59,326 nt of DNA from an uncultured bacterium (GTDB lineage Bacteria; Verrucomicrobiota; Verrucomicrobiia; Verrucomicrobiales; Akkermansiaceae): assembly GCA_945947905.1 (NCBI GenBank), contig CAMEZO010000003.1, forward strand, positions 1 to 59,326, written 5' to 3'. The notes below the pieces were generated by a model, which was not told the DNA's origin, made no database searches, and saw nothing but the letters and a program-made list of their open reading frames with translations. Shown piece by piece: positions 18,901 to 27,725 of the stretch (positions are counted from its first letter, which is position 1; the number at the start of each line of letters is the position of its first letter). Position numbers and translations under genes: made by a program.

Positions 18901-21900
18901 ATCAATCACCGTCGGCTCGGCATCCCTGTCCTTGGTGCCGAATACCGTCGCCGTCACGTCCTGCTCCAACAGAACGGCGTCCTTGCCGGTGGTGAAGCTG
19001 AAGCCGTTGGGCAGATATTCCGTCGTGGTTTCCGTACCCGTCACCTTCACATGGACCTTCTGCTCGCGGCGGGTAGCCTGTTCCTCCACGGAGCGCAGGC
19101 TGAGGCGCAGCGCGGACTTCTGCTGTGCGTCGAGGTTCAGCGGACGCACGCCGCCGGGGTTCCGCATGCTCACCTCCGCCCGGAAGTCAGCGGAGTAGAA
19201 GTGCTCACTCCTGGACTGCAGGCGCAGCACCTCCTCGCGGTCATTCCGCAGCTCGGCACCGAAGCTGACGGTGTGGCCGTTGTGCGGCTGCTCCGCCAGC
19301 GGAGTGAACTTCAGGTCCAGTTCCCCGGCTTGATTCAGCGGGGCCGTCAGGGTGTAGCTGTACTGATTCTCATTTCGCTGCGGCAGGCGGATGTACACCA
19401 TGCCGTCCTCTTGGCTGTTCCCCTCCTGTCCCGTGACATCCTTGGCACCGGGGATGTTCAATTTAACATCGGAGTGGATGGTCAGGGATGCACGGGCATT
19501 GCCGATAGCCACGCCGCTCAGGTCCTTGGCGCGGATGGTGTAGGTGCTCTCCCCGGGGGCGATCCGCTGTACGGTCAGGCCCGTCTCCGCCTCCATAGAG
19601 TCGCGGCGGAAGACCTCGGCGGATACCTCCTCGCAGATCGTCGAGTCGCCGGCCGAGAATGTCACATCGTAATCACCCGTCACATCCTCCTCGCCCTTGG
19701 GCAGCTCGAATTCAAAGGAGAAGGTACCGAATTCATCCACGGGCACATCGCGCTGCAGCAGTTGCTCACCGTTCGGGCGATTCACCTTCAGCCGGGCCAT
19801 GGAGTCAACGGCGGCCGGATGCAGCACACCATCCTCCGTTCTGCGCACTAAGCCGTAGAAGTGCACCGTGTCACCGGGACGGTACAGGTCACGATCGGAT
19901 TGCATGTAGATCGCATTTTCTATCTCTTCGGCGTTGCGGCGGTGGTAATAAGTCTCCTCTCTTTCCGCTGCCAATGCGGCATCCTCCCCACACTGCAGCA
20001 GCGTGTAGATTCTGCCGCGTTTCTTTTGGGGTATTGCCGGCAGCTCGGCCAAGCCGTCTTTAACAGCGGAGCTATCCAACAACTCCGGCGTCGCGTAGCC
20101 GTAGCGACCGGAGTATTCCTCGGCGATATACCGTGTAACGGCACCCTCTGCCAGCGGTTTGCCGGTGGTGGCAGAGCACACCAGGGCGACCCCGGCGCGT
20201 TGTCCGCAGACGCCTATCAAGTCACTCACGTTGACAAGCGCATAGAAGGGCTCCGGCTGCTGCGGCAGGCCCAGTTCACCCAGCAACTGCACGGCGGGTT
20301 GAGAGAGGGTGGGCTGCAGCTTGAGGATGTAGAACCCGGGCTTCAGGTTACCCCCCGCGGCGGCATCCAAATCCACCTGCAGATCGCGGGAGATGCGGCA
20401 CAGGCCGTCCTGCGGGTTCTCCGCCACGGGCACAGCCACGGGGGCATAGGCCTGCGCCCTCTTCAGCACCTTCTCAAAGGTGCGGCGCAGCTTAGCGTAC
20501 TCGGTGTCCTTCTCCACGCGCATGTAGTTCTTGCGCATCTCCGGGGAGATCTGCATGCCGGCGGCCTCGCGCTTCTTGAGCAGGGCACGAGTATAGGCGG
20601 CGTTATACACCTCCATATCGTTGTTCCGCCGAACATAGTTGAGAATGGTTTCACGCGAGGTTACAAAGTCGTCGGCATCCACCCGATACGCCGTTGCCTC
20701 CAATCCGGCTACATTGATCGAATCCTTCAAGCGTAGTTTGTGCGGCCCGCTCGGGTACAGGCGCAGCATGTCGCTGTTCACGAGTGAGATTTCCGGCATA
20801 GCGGGGCTGAGAATCACCCGGTGCACATGGTTGCTCGCCGTGGCAAAGCCCAACACCGAGGCCGTACCGGCCTTCACCGTCACATCCACCTGCTTGTTAT
20901 CCGCCTTGCCTGTCACCTTCACGGTCAGGTGGCTTGTTTGATGCGGCGGCTCATAGGCAACACCCTCTCGGTTATTCTGTTGCGGCTTTTCCTCCTCCTT
21001 AGGCTCAACAAGGGAGAAAGTAATGTTGCCGTCATTCGTGTTCAGCGTCTTACTCACCCCATCCTCAGCGGTCTGCGCCGTGGCTCCGGCGCATGTAAAC
21101 TCGATGCTGCCGAACAACTCCCTGAGTTTCCGGCTGTCCATGGGTTCGGAGAAAGCGATGTGCAGGAACATCTCCGGCGTACCCTCCTTCGTTATTCCGA
21201 AGCTCTGGAACAGCTCCGTGCTCAGCTCGGCGGGGTACATGTGATCCTGCTCGACCGTGCTCCAGCGGTGCTCACCCGACTTCCCCTTAGCGCAGATGCG
21301 GTATGTTACCCCTTTCTCCAGGGCCTTGGCAGGCGTCAGCAACACGGCGCCGGGCAACTCACTCTCCGCGTTCAGGGCAGCAAAATCTACCTTCTGCTCC
21401 TGCATCAGCTCCAGGCGGGTATCATTCACCCCGTGCTTCAGCCGCGCGGGCTCCACCTTCGCGGGAATCGGCGTACCCTTCACCTCGCGGCGCATCACCC
21501 GCGTCACCGGTACAAAGCTGTACTCCAGCCCGCTCGCGGTGGAAAAGCTGCGGCTCTGCGCACTGCGGAAGTCCACCGGGCTCACCAGCACGGAGGGCAC
21601 GGCAGCGTTCAGCGGACGCAGCTGCAAGCGCGACGGACCCTGGCGGAAGCGTATGTCCTGCTGCTTGATGGGAGCCCCGCCCAGGTAAGTCGTCCCGGGC
21701 TTAAAGCGCAGGGTGTACTCCGTCTCGCTGTCCGTCCCCTCCGGGAAGCTGATGCTCAGGCGGTTCTGGTCAACCCAGCGCACAATGGGGCAGTGCTCGG
21801 GATCTCCCGTCACGGTGAACAGATCCAAACCGAGGTCGGCATCGCTCAGCGGCCCCTTGTCATCATTGCTCCGGTATCGGCGGTCCGCAATGGCCTTGCT

Positions 21901-22029
21901 GACCACGGGCTCCGGGAACCTCACCACCACATCCGACCCCGAAGGGCGGACGCTGATTTCTCCCGCCCCGCTCGGCAGGGAACCTATCCCCATCGCAGCC
22001 AGAGCTGTCATCAATAGTTTTTTATTCAT
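15901..22029 (-). CDS. Bacterial alpha-2-macroglobulin, large exported protein
   Basis: A 2042-residue protein with a cleavable signal peptide (M-N-K-K-L-L-M-T-A-L-A-A) and no lipobox, so it is probably free in the periplasm. It has the macroglobulin-domain series, a thioester motif G-C-T-E-Q near residue 1626 and a final receptor-binding-like beta domain. Such proteins trap proteases by covalent thioester coupling and protect the envelope. Between about residues 1346 and 1400, just before the conserved domain that starts V-A-V-W-K-A-W, there is an insert rich in Cys and then in Glu/Asp. No pbpC gene is adjacent, unlike the common pairing. The start at 22029 is the first Met giving a signal peptide. 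Confidence 0.93.
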   Translation of the reverse strand: MNKKLLMTALAAMGIGSLPSGAGEISVRPSGSDVVVRFPEPVVSKAIADRRYRSNDDKGPLSDADLGLDLFTVTGDPEHCPIVRWVDQNRLSISFPEGTDSETEYTLRFKPGTTYLGGAPIKQQDIRFRQGPSRLQLRPLNAAVPSVLVSPVDFRSAQSRSFSTASGLEYSFVPVTRVMRREVKGTPIPAKVEPARLKHGVNDTRLELMQEQKVDFAALNAESELPGAVLLTPAKALEKGVTYRICAKGKSGEHRWSTVEQDHMYPAELSTELFQSFGITKEGTPEMFLHIAFSEPMDSRKLRELFGSIEFTCAGATAQTAEDGVSKTLNTNDGNITFSLVEPKEEEKPQQNNREGVAYEPPHQTSHLTVKVTGKADNKQVDVTVKAGTASVLGFATASNHVHRVILSPAMPEISLVNSDMLRLYPSGPHKLRLKDSINVAGLEATAYRVDADDFVTSRETILNYVRRNNDMEVYNAAYTRALLKKREAAGMQISPEMRKNYMRVEKDTEYAKLRRTFEKVLKRAQAYAPVAVPVAENPQDGLCRISRDLQVDLDAAAGGNLKPGFYILKLQPTLSQPAVQLLGELGLPQQPEPFYALVNVSDLIGVCGQRAGVALVCSATTGKPLAEGAVTRYIAEEYSGRYGYATPELLDSSAVKDGLAELPAIPQKKRGRIYTLLQCGEDAALAAEREETYYHRRNAEEIENAIYMQSDRDLYRPGDTVHFYGLVRRTEDGVLHPAAVDSMARLKVNRPNGEQLLQRDVPVDEFGTFSFEFELPKGEEDVTGDYDVTFSAGDSTICEEVSAEVFRRDSMEAETGLTVQRIAPGESTYTIRAKDLSGVAIGNARASLTIHSDVKLNIPGAKDVTGQEGNSQEDGMVYIRLPQRNENQYSYTLTAPLNQAGELDLKFTPLAEQPHNGHTVSFGAELRNDREEVLRLQSRSEHFYSADFRAEVSMRNPGGVRPLNLDAQQKSALRLSLRSVEEQATRREQKVHVKVTGTETTTEYLPNGFSFTTGKDAVLLEQDVTATVFGTKDRDAEPTVIDLPDKQNFSDLRVELTGTDAAGRAMRLEQSLHPMWRYYREPEEKLPEPEITELTYTGETSAARPGTPRDVAAVERGLRAKLLIRAAGPAFLVRNGGSGMKVEPREFAEGETTVDMPLELADEGDVSLMVVQPLKDASGFYTGFESGRASVNVPRLSKTLGLQLSLPGTSVLPGADVHVEGLVCAPNGSPVSAEVMLYAVDKGMLSVSGSSTKAPDLVRHFYPNPYRPSFDMPYYRPQPYMAVHATEGTLSAPAVMPNVWMGQLVSKPDITYMLSPDRPGSGGRLVTGGVYRRRARLLGASQNCYGKQESDDCDMAMMECAPAPVANCIAPACAKASRVAEEEDEGLAYECDASEDDEGEAIEEGTDAPKPRLRTNFEPVAVWKAWVKTDADGHFAVDFKVPDTLTTYSVFACAADVSGACFGSQTGELLVNRPVMLTPGTPLFMSVGDTLRLPVTIANNTEEEATWRVTLEGSDAPQEIRLAPGVAGTVYFDYTAAAEGETKLNWVAEGKPGQDAVQGSFNVRFPAPLLKEAHRLVLEDGKTLDAVSLIAPELVGTPRAEMEVVFSANPLLHLAGCADYALGYPYGCTEQTATGLLPWLLYDRLAPFCPKLAETPQQKVVEVVNDAVKRLAERQRPDGGLSYWGDARESCFWASAHAAMVLTMAKEQGYTLPEGLMPDLRSYLKKEYQRLSALEQQKKYLWSTSTLYALGRALGDRDIMLRALSRKGDEADWFCSSVQPELRLLRALLTEPTRRHEAFLLWMRSHGHDYRHNTTWQSGWAMIALYEYVQSMPKDAGSASLALPDGSVVTLNNGATSFRFSGTLREVKAAYKVASGTAYATVKVKATPEKSDYPGVTEKGLQITRLYEKKDADGVWRPATSYQVGDVVRVTLTCAKVADELRYFVLEDYLPSCMEAINPNVPSQAAGLEWSPWSFWFDHREFLPERVRGFCTKWGGRDLLNMRYYARVKRAGTSMAPPAEAQLMYEPQTYGLSPNTRIESH

Positions 22030-22330
22030 GGTACTGTATGTGTAAAAGTTCAGGGCAGTGCGCAGCCACACACCCTCTTCCGCAGATGAAAAGGCCCCCA
22101 CCCGCAACAATCCGCGACTTTTTCTGAAAAAAGAAAGGCGTATGACACAAGCAAGCACTCAGCCCGCCGTCACCTCCTTATACCATACCCCACCCCGCAT
22201 GTCCAATAAAAAATGCGCCTGCATCCCCGGATTCAGGGAGATGGTATCCTGAAAAGCCATACCTCCGGACCTGATGACCTCCCTTCCGGGGGGAGCGCCG
22301 TAAATTTACGCGCTGTTGCCGCCTTTCTGC
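22030..22330. other. Divergent regulatory region
   Basis: This region lies between the divergent alpha-2-macroglobulin and lipoprotein genes. It holds an interrupted palindrome at 22294-22314 with a perfect 10-bp core GTAAATTTAC (22300-22309) that could be an operator. I cannot place a convincing promoter for the minus-strand gene, and I see no gene here. Confidence 0.45.
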
Positions 22331-22359
22331 TTGACACCTCCCCCTGAAGGTGGTAAATA
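22331..22359 (+). promoter_or_regulatory. Promoter of the transglutaminase-like lipoprotein operon
   Basis: TTGACA (22331-22336), 17 bp, TAAATA (22354-22359) preceded by TGG. ATG 22369 lies about three nt after the predicted start of transcription. Confidence 0.8.
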
Positions 22360-22368
22360 GAGTGGAAT

Positions 22369-24654
22369 ATGTTTGAACGCAGCAGAAACGTCGCGTTGGG
22401 TGTGCTGGCACTGGGGCTCATGACCCCTGCTCTGCTCTCCTCCTGCGGCGATAAAGAAAGTGGGAAGCAACCCTCCTCGGCGCGGAAGGTGGCGAAAAAA
22501 CAGCCGAAAAAGGAGAAGCTGCCCGCCCTGCCGGAGCTTGTGCAGTCTGCCGTGGAGTCCGGTAACTATGTCGCCGCCTATCAGGCAACGCTGAATGAGT
22601 TGAAGGGCATCAGCGACCTGAAATCGCCGGAATACGGGCGCATGAGCAAGGTGCTGGAGGTGCTGCGTGTGAGCTCGCCCGAGGTGCTGAAAGCCTTTGC
22701 CGATGAGAACCCGAGCCACAAGGCCTTCCTGAAGGAGTTTTTGATGGACGAGGCTTGGCAGGAGATCTACCTGAGCTGCGGCTTGGTGCCCTACCACACA
22801 CCGTGGGGGGTGAAGGTGCTGCATGATATCTGGAAGGACAACGACGGGGTGGTGAGCAACAAGCCGCTGGCGGTGGCGCTCGCCTCCTGCTGGGGGGGCG
22901 GCGAGACCATGCAGGATTCCAACGTCCGCAAGCTGGACCCGGCACTCTACAATCCCGTGTGGCGCTACAATTTCTTCCAAAAACAGCAGGCTAAGGGTGC
23001 GCTGCACCCGGGATTCCGCAACCTGAAGGCGTGGGAGCTGCGCTTTGTGGTCTGCAACGTGTGGCAGGATTGGGATGACGCCTCCCTCGAGTGGTGCAGC
23101 AAGCACCTGAACCTGCCCTGGGATCGCTATTTCATCGCCCATGATGCTGCTGTTTATACAGACCCCTCCAAGTTCGGCGACAATGTACAATCCGGTGAAT
23201 TCCTGATGCCCTTCAGCTTCGAGAGCAAGGCTGAGACCACGCAGCTGAACGGCGGCGTCTGCGGCTCCATGTCGCACCTGGGCTGCTTCGCGGCCATGGC
23301 GCACGGCATCCCGGCCTATTGCGTGGGACAGCCCTCGCACTGCGCCTACGGGGTGCGTCCCAAGCGCGGCATGTGGCAGGGCGGGTTCGGCGGCCCGGAC
23401 GGCGATTTGCAGAACTCCATTCTGGGCGGCAAGGCGCCTACATCCTACATGCTGATGGAGGACGTATTCGGCGAGGACGATGCTGTGGCCGAGGCCTACC
23501 GGAAATCCTGGAAAGCGCGCGCGCTGGAAGCCGCGGGTGACAAGGACAAGGCGATTCTGGCGTGGAAATCCGTATTGAAAGACAGCCCGATGCACCCCTT
23601 CTTCCGCAAGGAGCTGCACCGCCTGATGACGGAGAAGGGCTTGAACGCGAATGACTGCTACGAGTATCTCATGAAGGCGCTCGATTCGTACAAAAAAGGC
23701 CGTTATTACGGCGTACACGGCTTTGCGGCGGCTGACATGATGGATGACCTGAAGCCCGTCATCGAACAGATGACGGATACCCAGCGCGTGAAACTGTATA
23801 CCAAGTTGCACGGCCTCATCGCCCTCACGCGGTCGTCCTGGGCCGTGGGTTGCGGGGACATGCTGAAGAGCCAAGCGGCGACACTGAAGAGCGATGCCGC
23901 CAAGGAGGACTACCTGACCAACCTGCTCAAGGCGCACCTGCGCGGCGGCGGTGTGACCTTCGGCCAAGTGCTGGAGTGGGCCGTGGCCGCCTATGTGGAG
24001 CAGGGGAAAACCGAGGCCTTCGGACGCGCCTTCTCGCGGGCGGCTCAAAGTGATGTGAAGACGGCCTCCATGACTCCCGAGCAGGCCGAGGAGCGCAAGA
24101 ATAAGATGAAGGAGGCCTACAGTAAGGCCCTGATGGCCGCCGAGGCGGCGCGTTCTCCCCAAGCGTACAAGGCCCTCTGCGCTGCGGCAAAGAAGGTATG
24201 CCCGCCGGCGGACGCCCCGCGCATCTCCCGCCCTGCGGCCCTCACGGGCAAGCCCGTGCCGCCCAACGGCCTGCTGCGCTGCTCTTCGACCTCCCAATGG
24301 GATAAGCCGTGGACCCACCTGGACGTGCTGACCGAAAAGGGAGGCCAAACGCATACGGCATCCGAGAAGACGCCGGAGTTCGTGGCGCAGTTGGATGGTA
24401 ACTACCTGCTCTCCGGGTGCGTGATTCGCAAGACAAACGGCGCCGAGGAGCGCATGCGCAAGGCAACCGTGTACACGAGCGAGGACGGCGCCACCTGGAT
24501 GCCGAAGGCCACTACCGAGGACATGCCGAAGGAGTGGACGGTGGTGTTCCCGGAGAATACGCGTGCGCGCCATGTTAAGATTGCCTTTGATAACTCGTCC
24601 GGCAACAATTTCGCGCATATTTCTCACTTTGTTGTCTACAGAAAAGAAAAATAA
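22369..24654 (+). CDS. Lipoprotein with transglutaminase-like motifs and a C-terminal beta-sandwich
   Basis: A 761-residue lipoprotein: the signal ends in the lipobox L-L-S-S-C. Near residues 295-326 it has G-G-V-C-G-S-M-S followed by G-I-P-A-Y-C-V-G-Q-P-S-H-C-A-Y-G, the Cys and His layout of a transglutaminase-like (papain-fold) domain. The middle is helical and may be TPR-like. The last ~120 residues (Y-T-S-E-D-G-A-T-W, then R-A-R-H-V-K-I-A-F) resemble an F5/8 type C carbohydrate-binding sandwich. Substrate and role are unknown. The next gene starts 14 nt later and is probably in the same operon, with a terminator after it. Confidence 0.7.
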   Translation: MFERSRNVALGVLALGLMTPALLSSCGDKESGKQPSSARKVAKKQPKKEKLPALPELVQSAVESGNYVAAYQATLNELKGISDLKSPEYGRMSKVLEVLRVSSPEVLKAFADENPSHKAFLKEFLMDEAWQEIYLSCGLVPYHTPWGVKVLHDIWKDNDGVVSNKPLAVALASCWGGGETMQDSNVRKLDPALYNPVWRYNFFQKQQAKGALHPGFRNLKAWELRFVVCNVWQDWDDASLEWCSKHLNLPWDRYFIAHDAAVYTDPSKFGDNVQSGEFLMPFSFESKAETTQLNGGVCGSMSHLGCFAAMAHGIPAYCVGQPSHCAYGVRPKRGMWQGGFGGPDGDLQNSILGGKAPTSYMLMEDVFGEDDAVAEAYRKSWKARALEAAGDKDKAILAWKSVLKDSPMHPFFRKELHRLMTEKGLNANDCYEYLMKALDSYKKGRYYGVHGFAAADMMDDLKPVIEQMTDTQRVKLYTKLHGLIALTRSSWAVGCGDMLKSQAATLKSDAAKEDYLTNLLKAHLRGGGVTFGQVLEWAVAAYVEQGKTEAFGRAFSRAAQSDVKTASMTPEQAEERKNKMKEAYSKALMAAEAARSPQAYKALCAAAKKVCPPADAPRISRPAALTGKPVPPNGLLRCSSTSQWDKPWTHLDVLTEKGGQTHTASEKTPEFVAQLDGNYLLSGCVIRKTNGAEERMRKATVYTSEDGATWMPKATTEDMPKEWTVVFPENTRARHVKIAFDNSSGNNFAHISHFVVYRKEK

Positions 24655-24668
24655 ACTGATTTTCGAGC

Positions 24669-25964
24669 ATGAAACACGTATTGATTGCCATGGCCCTGGC
24701 GTTTGCGGCCCTGTCTGCGGGCGCCGCGCCGAAACTGCCGGATATTGAGCAAGCCCGCGCAACAGCCCGGTCGGCAGGCAAGCCTTTGCTGGCTGTCTGG
24801 TATTTCTCCGAGCAGGCCCCGGATGCCGTGAAGAAGGCTTATTCCGGCTGGGAGGGACTGGGTTCCAAACTGCCGGGGGTCGTCGTGTCGCAGTATGACG
24901 AGTTGCCCACCATTCCCGCCGAGAAACGAGCGGAGAAGACGGGGGTGCATATGTATAACCTACCCTGCGCGCTGCTGTATACCCCGGAGGGAGATTTCTT
25001 CGCCTCCGTGGATCGAAATACGACGCTGAATGCGGAGAAGTTGGCCGAACAGGTGAAGAAGCTGAGTGCCGATGTGCCGAAGTTCGCCGAGCTATTGAAG
25101 AAGGCAGCGGAGGCGGACTCCGGGAACAATAAAGCTGCGGCGGAACTCGCCGGCAAGGCTCTGGCGCTGATGCCCGCACAGGATGTATCCCGCCAGCGTC
25201 GTTTGGTAGAGATTATCAACCGCAATGACCCGGATGATACGACCGGTATGCGGGCGATGTACACCATCGATCACCTCGGGATGTACCGGCAGATTAACCT
25301 TATCCTCACAGGGGGAGATCAGGGCGGCTTGAGCGGAGCGAATCGTCGCTTCAACGAGGCGCTGGAGTATGTGGACCGTGCACTGGCGCACAAGGAGCTT
25401 AAGGGCGAGCGCCGCCAGCAGTGGATGGCGGGCCGCGCCTATGTGATGCGCGAGAAGTTAGGCTCGCAGCCGGGGGACTGGGCGAGCAAGGACTACCGTC
25501 CGCTGGTGCAGTATTACCGTGATATCGCTAAGCTGGATCCGAAGTCTCAGTACGGCATCGGTGCAGCGGCTTATGCGGATTACTGGGACAAGGAGGCCCC
25601 GTGCATCATTACGAGCATGTTCTATGATAGCCGTTATGCCCGCAAGCGTCCGACGGCTTGGTATGTGGATGTTACGAAGTCCATTAAGGGCGCGGGAACC
25701 TACGAGTTCAAGCTGGTGCCGACCATTGATAATGCAATGGAGGCCCGGGATTTCCGGCTTTTCGTTGACGGCAAGGAAGTGGCCAAGTCCTCGGAGGATC
25801 CCAACGCCAATGTGCGCTCGGCGACCTTTAAGGTGCCGGCGGTGAAGAAGGGCGCCAAGGTGGAGGTACGGCTCATCAATCATTGCAAGGATCACTGGCT
25901 CGCCAGCTCCGGGTTCATCGAGATGAACAAGGTCGGCGCCGGGGAGAAGGCATCCCGCAAATAA
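24669..25964 (+). CDS. Exported protein with thioredoxin-like N-terminus, function unknown
   Basis: A 431-residue protein with a signal peptide (M-K-H-V-L-I-A-M-A-L). Its first ~140 residues look thioredoxin-fold-like but lack a C-x-x-C motif, with S-E-Q-A in that area. The middle is helical, and the last ~110 residues are a beta-rich domain (F-K-L-V-P-T-I, then D-F-R-L-F-V-D-G-K-E-V) resembling a galactose-binding sandwich. It is cotranscribed with the transglutaminase-like lipoprotein, which has a similar C-terminal fold, so both may act on one envelope or extracellular substrate. I do not recognise a named family. Confidence 0.65.
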   Translation: MKHVLIAMALAFAALSAGAAPKLPDIEQARATARSAGKPLLAVWYFSEQAPDAVKKAYSGWEGLGSKLPGVVVSQYDELPTIPAEKRAEKTGVHMYNLPCALLYTPEGDFFASVDRNTTLNAEKLAEQVKKLSADVPKFAELLKKAAEADSGNNKAAAELAGKALALMPAQDVSRQRRLVEIINRNDPDDTTGMRAMYTIDHLGMYRQINLILTGGDQGGLSGANRRFNEALEYVDRALAHKELKGERRQQWMAGRAYVMREKLGSQPGDWASKDYRPLVQYYRDIAKLDPKSQYGIGAAAYADYWDKEAPCIITSMFYDSRYARKRPTAWYVDVTKSIKGAGTYEFKLVPTIDNAMEARDFRLFVDGKEVAKSSEDPNANVRSATFKVPAVKKGAKVEVRLINHCKDHWLASSGFIEMNKVGAGEKASRK

Positions 25965-25987
25965 GCCGCTTCGAGTGCGTTTTCCGG

Positions 25988-26013
25988 CCCCGATTGCTCC
26001 CCGGCAATCGGGG
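25988..26013 (+). terminator. Intrinsic terminator
   Basis: A 10-bp perfect stem (CCCCGATTGC arm at 25988-25997, partner 26004-26013) lies 23 nt after the stop. T-rich sequence including an eight-T run follows, starting about 18 nt after the stem. Confidence 0.7.
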
Positions 26014-26070
26014 TCAGCGGTGTTTTGTGGCTTTTTTTTCACAAAAAAGCGCTTGTGGCGGATATTGAGC

Positions 26071-26099
26071 GTGACAAGCCGCGCGAGTGGTGCTAAAAT
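26071..26099 (+). promoter_or_regulatory. nadB promoter
   Basis: GTGACA (26071-26076), 17 bp, TAAAAT (26094-26099) preceded by TGC. The start codon at 26123 follows an ordinary short leader that contains GAGG. Confidence 0.7.
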
Positions 26100-26122
26100 G
26101 CCGCAACGCGAGGTATTCCGTC

Positions 26123-27721
26123 ATGATTACGTCAGATTTTTTGGTCATAGGCAGTGGCGTTGCCGGGTTGAGTTTTGCCCTGCGCGCTGCCGAGCATGGT
26201 AAGGTGATCGTCCTCTGCAAGAGCGACCCGCTCATCTCGAGTTCTGCGAAGGCTCAGGGCGGCATCGCTGCGGTGATGGATAAGAACGATACTTTTGAGG
26301 AGCATATAGCCGATACACTCGATGCCGGCGCGGGACTCTGCGATGAGGCGGCGGTTCGTACGATTGTGGAGGAGGCGCCGGAGGCCATTGCGGAGCTGCT
26401 GCAGTGGGGGGTCGATTTTGATACCGAGGAGGACGGGGAGTTCGAGCTGGGGCGCGAGGGCGGCCACGGCAAGCGCCGCATTCTGCATGCCAAGGATACG
26501 ACGGGGTTGGAGATCAGTACCAAGCTGCTGCATTGTGCGCAGCAGCATCCCAACATCACCCTGCTGGACCACCGCATCGCCATCGACCTGATCACGACGG
26601 CCAAGCTGGGTTGCGTGACGGAGGACAGGGTGCTGGGGGCTTATGTGCTGAATCCCGCGACGGGGGAGGTGGACATCTTCCGCAGTGATCGTGTGCTCTT
26701 GGCCACAGGCGGCACGGGGCGCGTATATATGTATACCACGAACCCGCAAACGGCTACGGGTGACGGTATCGCGATGGCTTGGCGCGCCGGTGCTAACATT
26801 TCCAACATGGAGTTCGTGCAGTTCCATCCCACGACTTTCTTCAACCCGAAGAGCAACGACCGCGAGGGGCTTACCTTCCTGATTTCCGAGGCCGTTCGCG
26901 GGGAGGGCGGTATCCTCAAGGGGCCGGATGGCAAGGAGTTCATGCAGAAGTACGACCCGCGGAAGAGCCTTGCCCCGCGTGACATCGTGGCTCGCGCGAT
27001 TAACAGTGAAATTCTGCGCACGGGCAGCCCCTGCATGTATCTGGATATGACGCACAAGCCCAAGGGGTTCATGGCAGAGCGTTTCCCGTATATTTACGAG
27101 ACCTGCAAGAGTTACGGGGTTGATGCGGAGAAGGATATGATCCCCGTCGTGCCGTCTGCGCATTATCAGTGCGGCGGCGTGCAGACAGATACGAACGGGC
27201 AGTCATCGCTGCGCGGGTTGTTTGTTGCGGGTGAGAGCGGCTGCACGGGGCTGCACGGGGCGAACCGTTTGGCGAGTAACTCGTTGCTGGAGTGCGTCGT
27301 GATTACCAAGCGTGCTTTGGCGGCTATGCTGCGCGGTCTGCCGCTGGCGCACAAGATGGAGTCCTATCCCATCCCGGAGTGGGTGCACGGTGCCAAGGCG
27401 GAGCGTGATGACTTGGCTATTTTGTACCATTGCTGGGATGAGGTGCGGCGGACGATGACCGATTATGTGAGCATCGTGCGCACGAATCACCGCCTGCAAC
27501 GTGCAGCGACACGGCTGCGCAACATCAATCGAGAGATTCACGAGTACTATTGGGGTTATCGGGTCACGCCGGAGATTATCGACCTGCGCAACTTGGCGCT
27601 GACGGCTTCGTTGATTGTTGATTGTGCCATCCGTCGACAGGAGAGCCGCGGCCTGCACTACACGCTGGATGCCCCGGATAAGTTGCCGAATGCGGTTCCG
27701 AGTGTCATTCATAACTGGTAG
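26123..27721 (+). CDS. nadB: L-aspartate oxidase
   Basis: A 532-residue flavoprotein that oxidises L-aspartate to iminoaspartate in de novo NAD synthesis. It has the N-terminal FAD motif V-I-G-S-G-V-A-G-L, A-K-A-Q-G-G-I-A-A-V, the R-I-L-H-A-K-D-T-T-G region, L-L-A-T-G-G-T-G-R and the C-terminal G-L-H-G-A-N-R-L-A-S-N-S-L-L-E. These features separate it from succinate dehydrogenase, as does the lone context without sdhB. nadA and nadC are not in the window. Two further genes follow with gaps of 4 and 6 nt, so this is the first gene of an operon. Confidence 0.95.
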   Translation: MITSDFLVIGSGVAGLSFALRAAEHGKVIVLCKSDPLISSSAKAQGGIAAVMDKNDTFEEHIADTLDAGAGLCDEAAVRTIVEEAPEAIAELLQWGVDFDTEEDGEFELGREGGHGKRRILHAKDTTGLEISTKLLHCAQQHPNITLLDHRIAIDLITTAKLGCVTEDRVLGAYVLNPATGEVDIFRSDRVLLATGGTGRVYMYTTNPQTATGDGIAMAWRAGANISNMEFVQFHPTTFFNPKSNDREGLTFLISEAVRGEGGILKGPDGKEFMQKYDPRKSLAPRDIVARAINSEILRTGSPCMYLDMTHKPKGFMAERFPYIYETCKSYGVDAEKDMIPVVPSAHYQCGGVQTDTNGQSSLRGLFVAGESGCTGLHGANRLASNSLLECVVITKRALAAMLRGLPLAHKMESYPIPEWVHGAKAERDDLAILYHCWDEVRRTMTDYVSIVRTNHRLQRAATRLRNINREIHEYYWGYRVTPEIIDLRNLALTASLIVDCAIRRQESRGLHYTLDAPDKLPNAVPSVIHNW

Positions 27722-27725
27722 TTTC

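Noticed and set aside
22306-25179. A 957-codon minus-strand open frame
   Set aside because: It is opposite the lipoprotein operon, which has a promoter, lipobox and terminator. The antisense translation shows no family motif.
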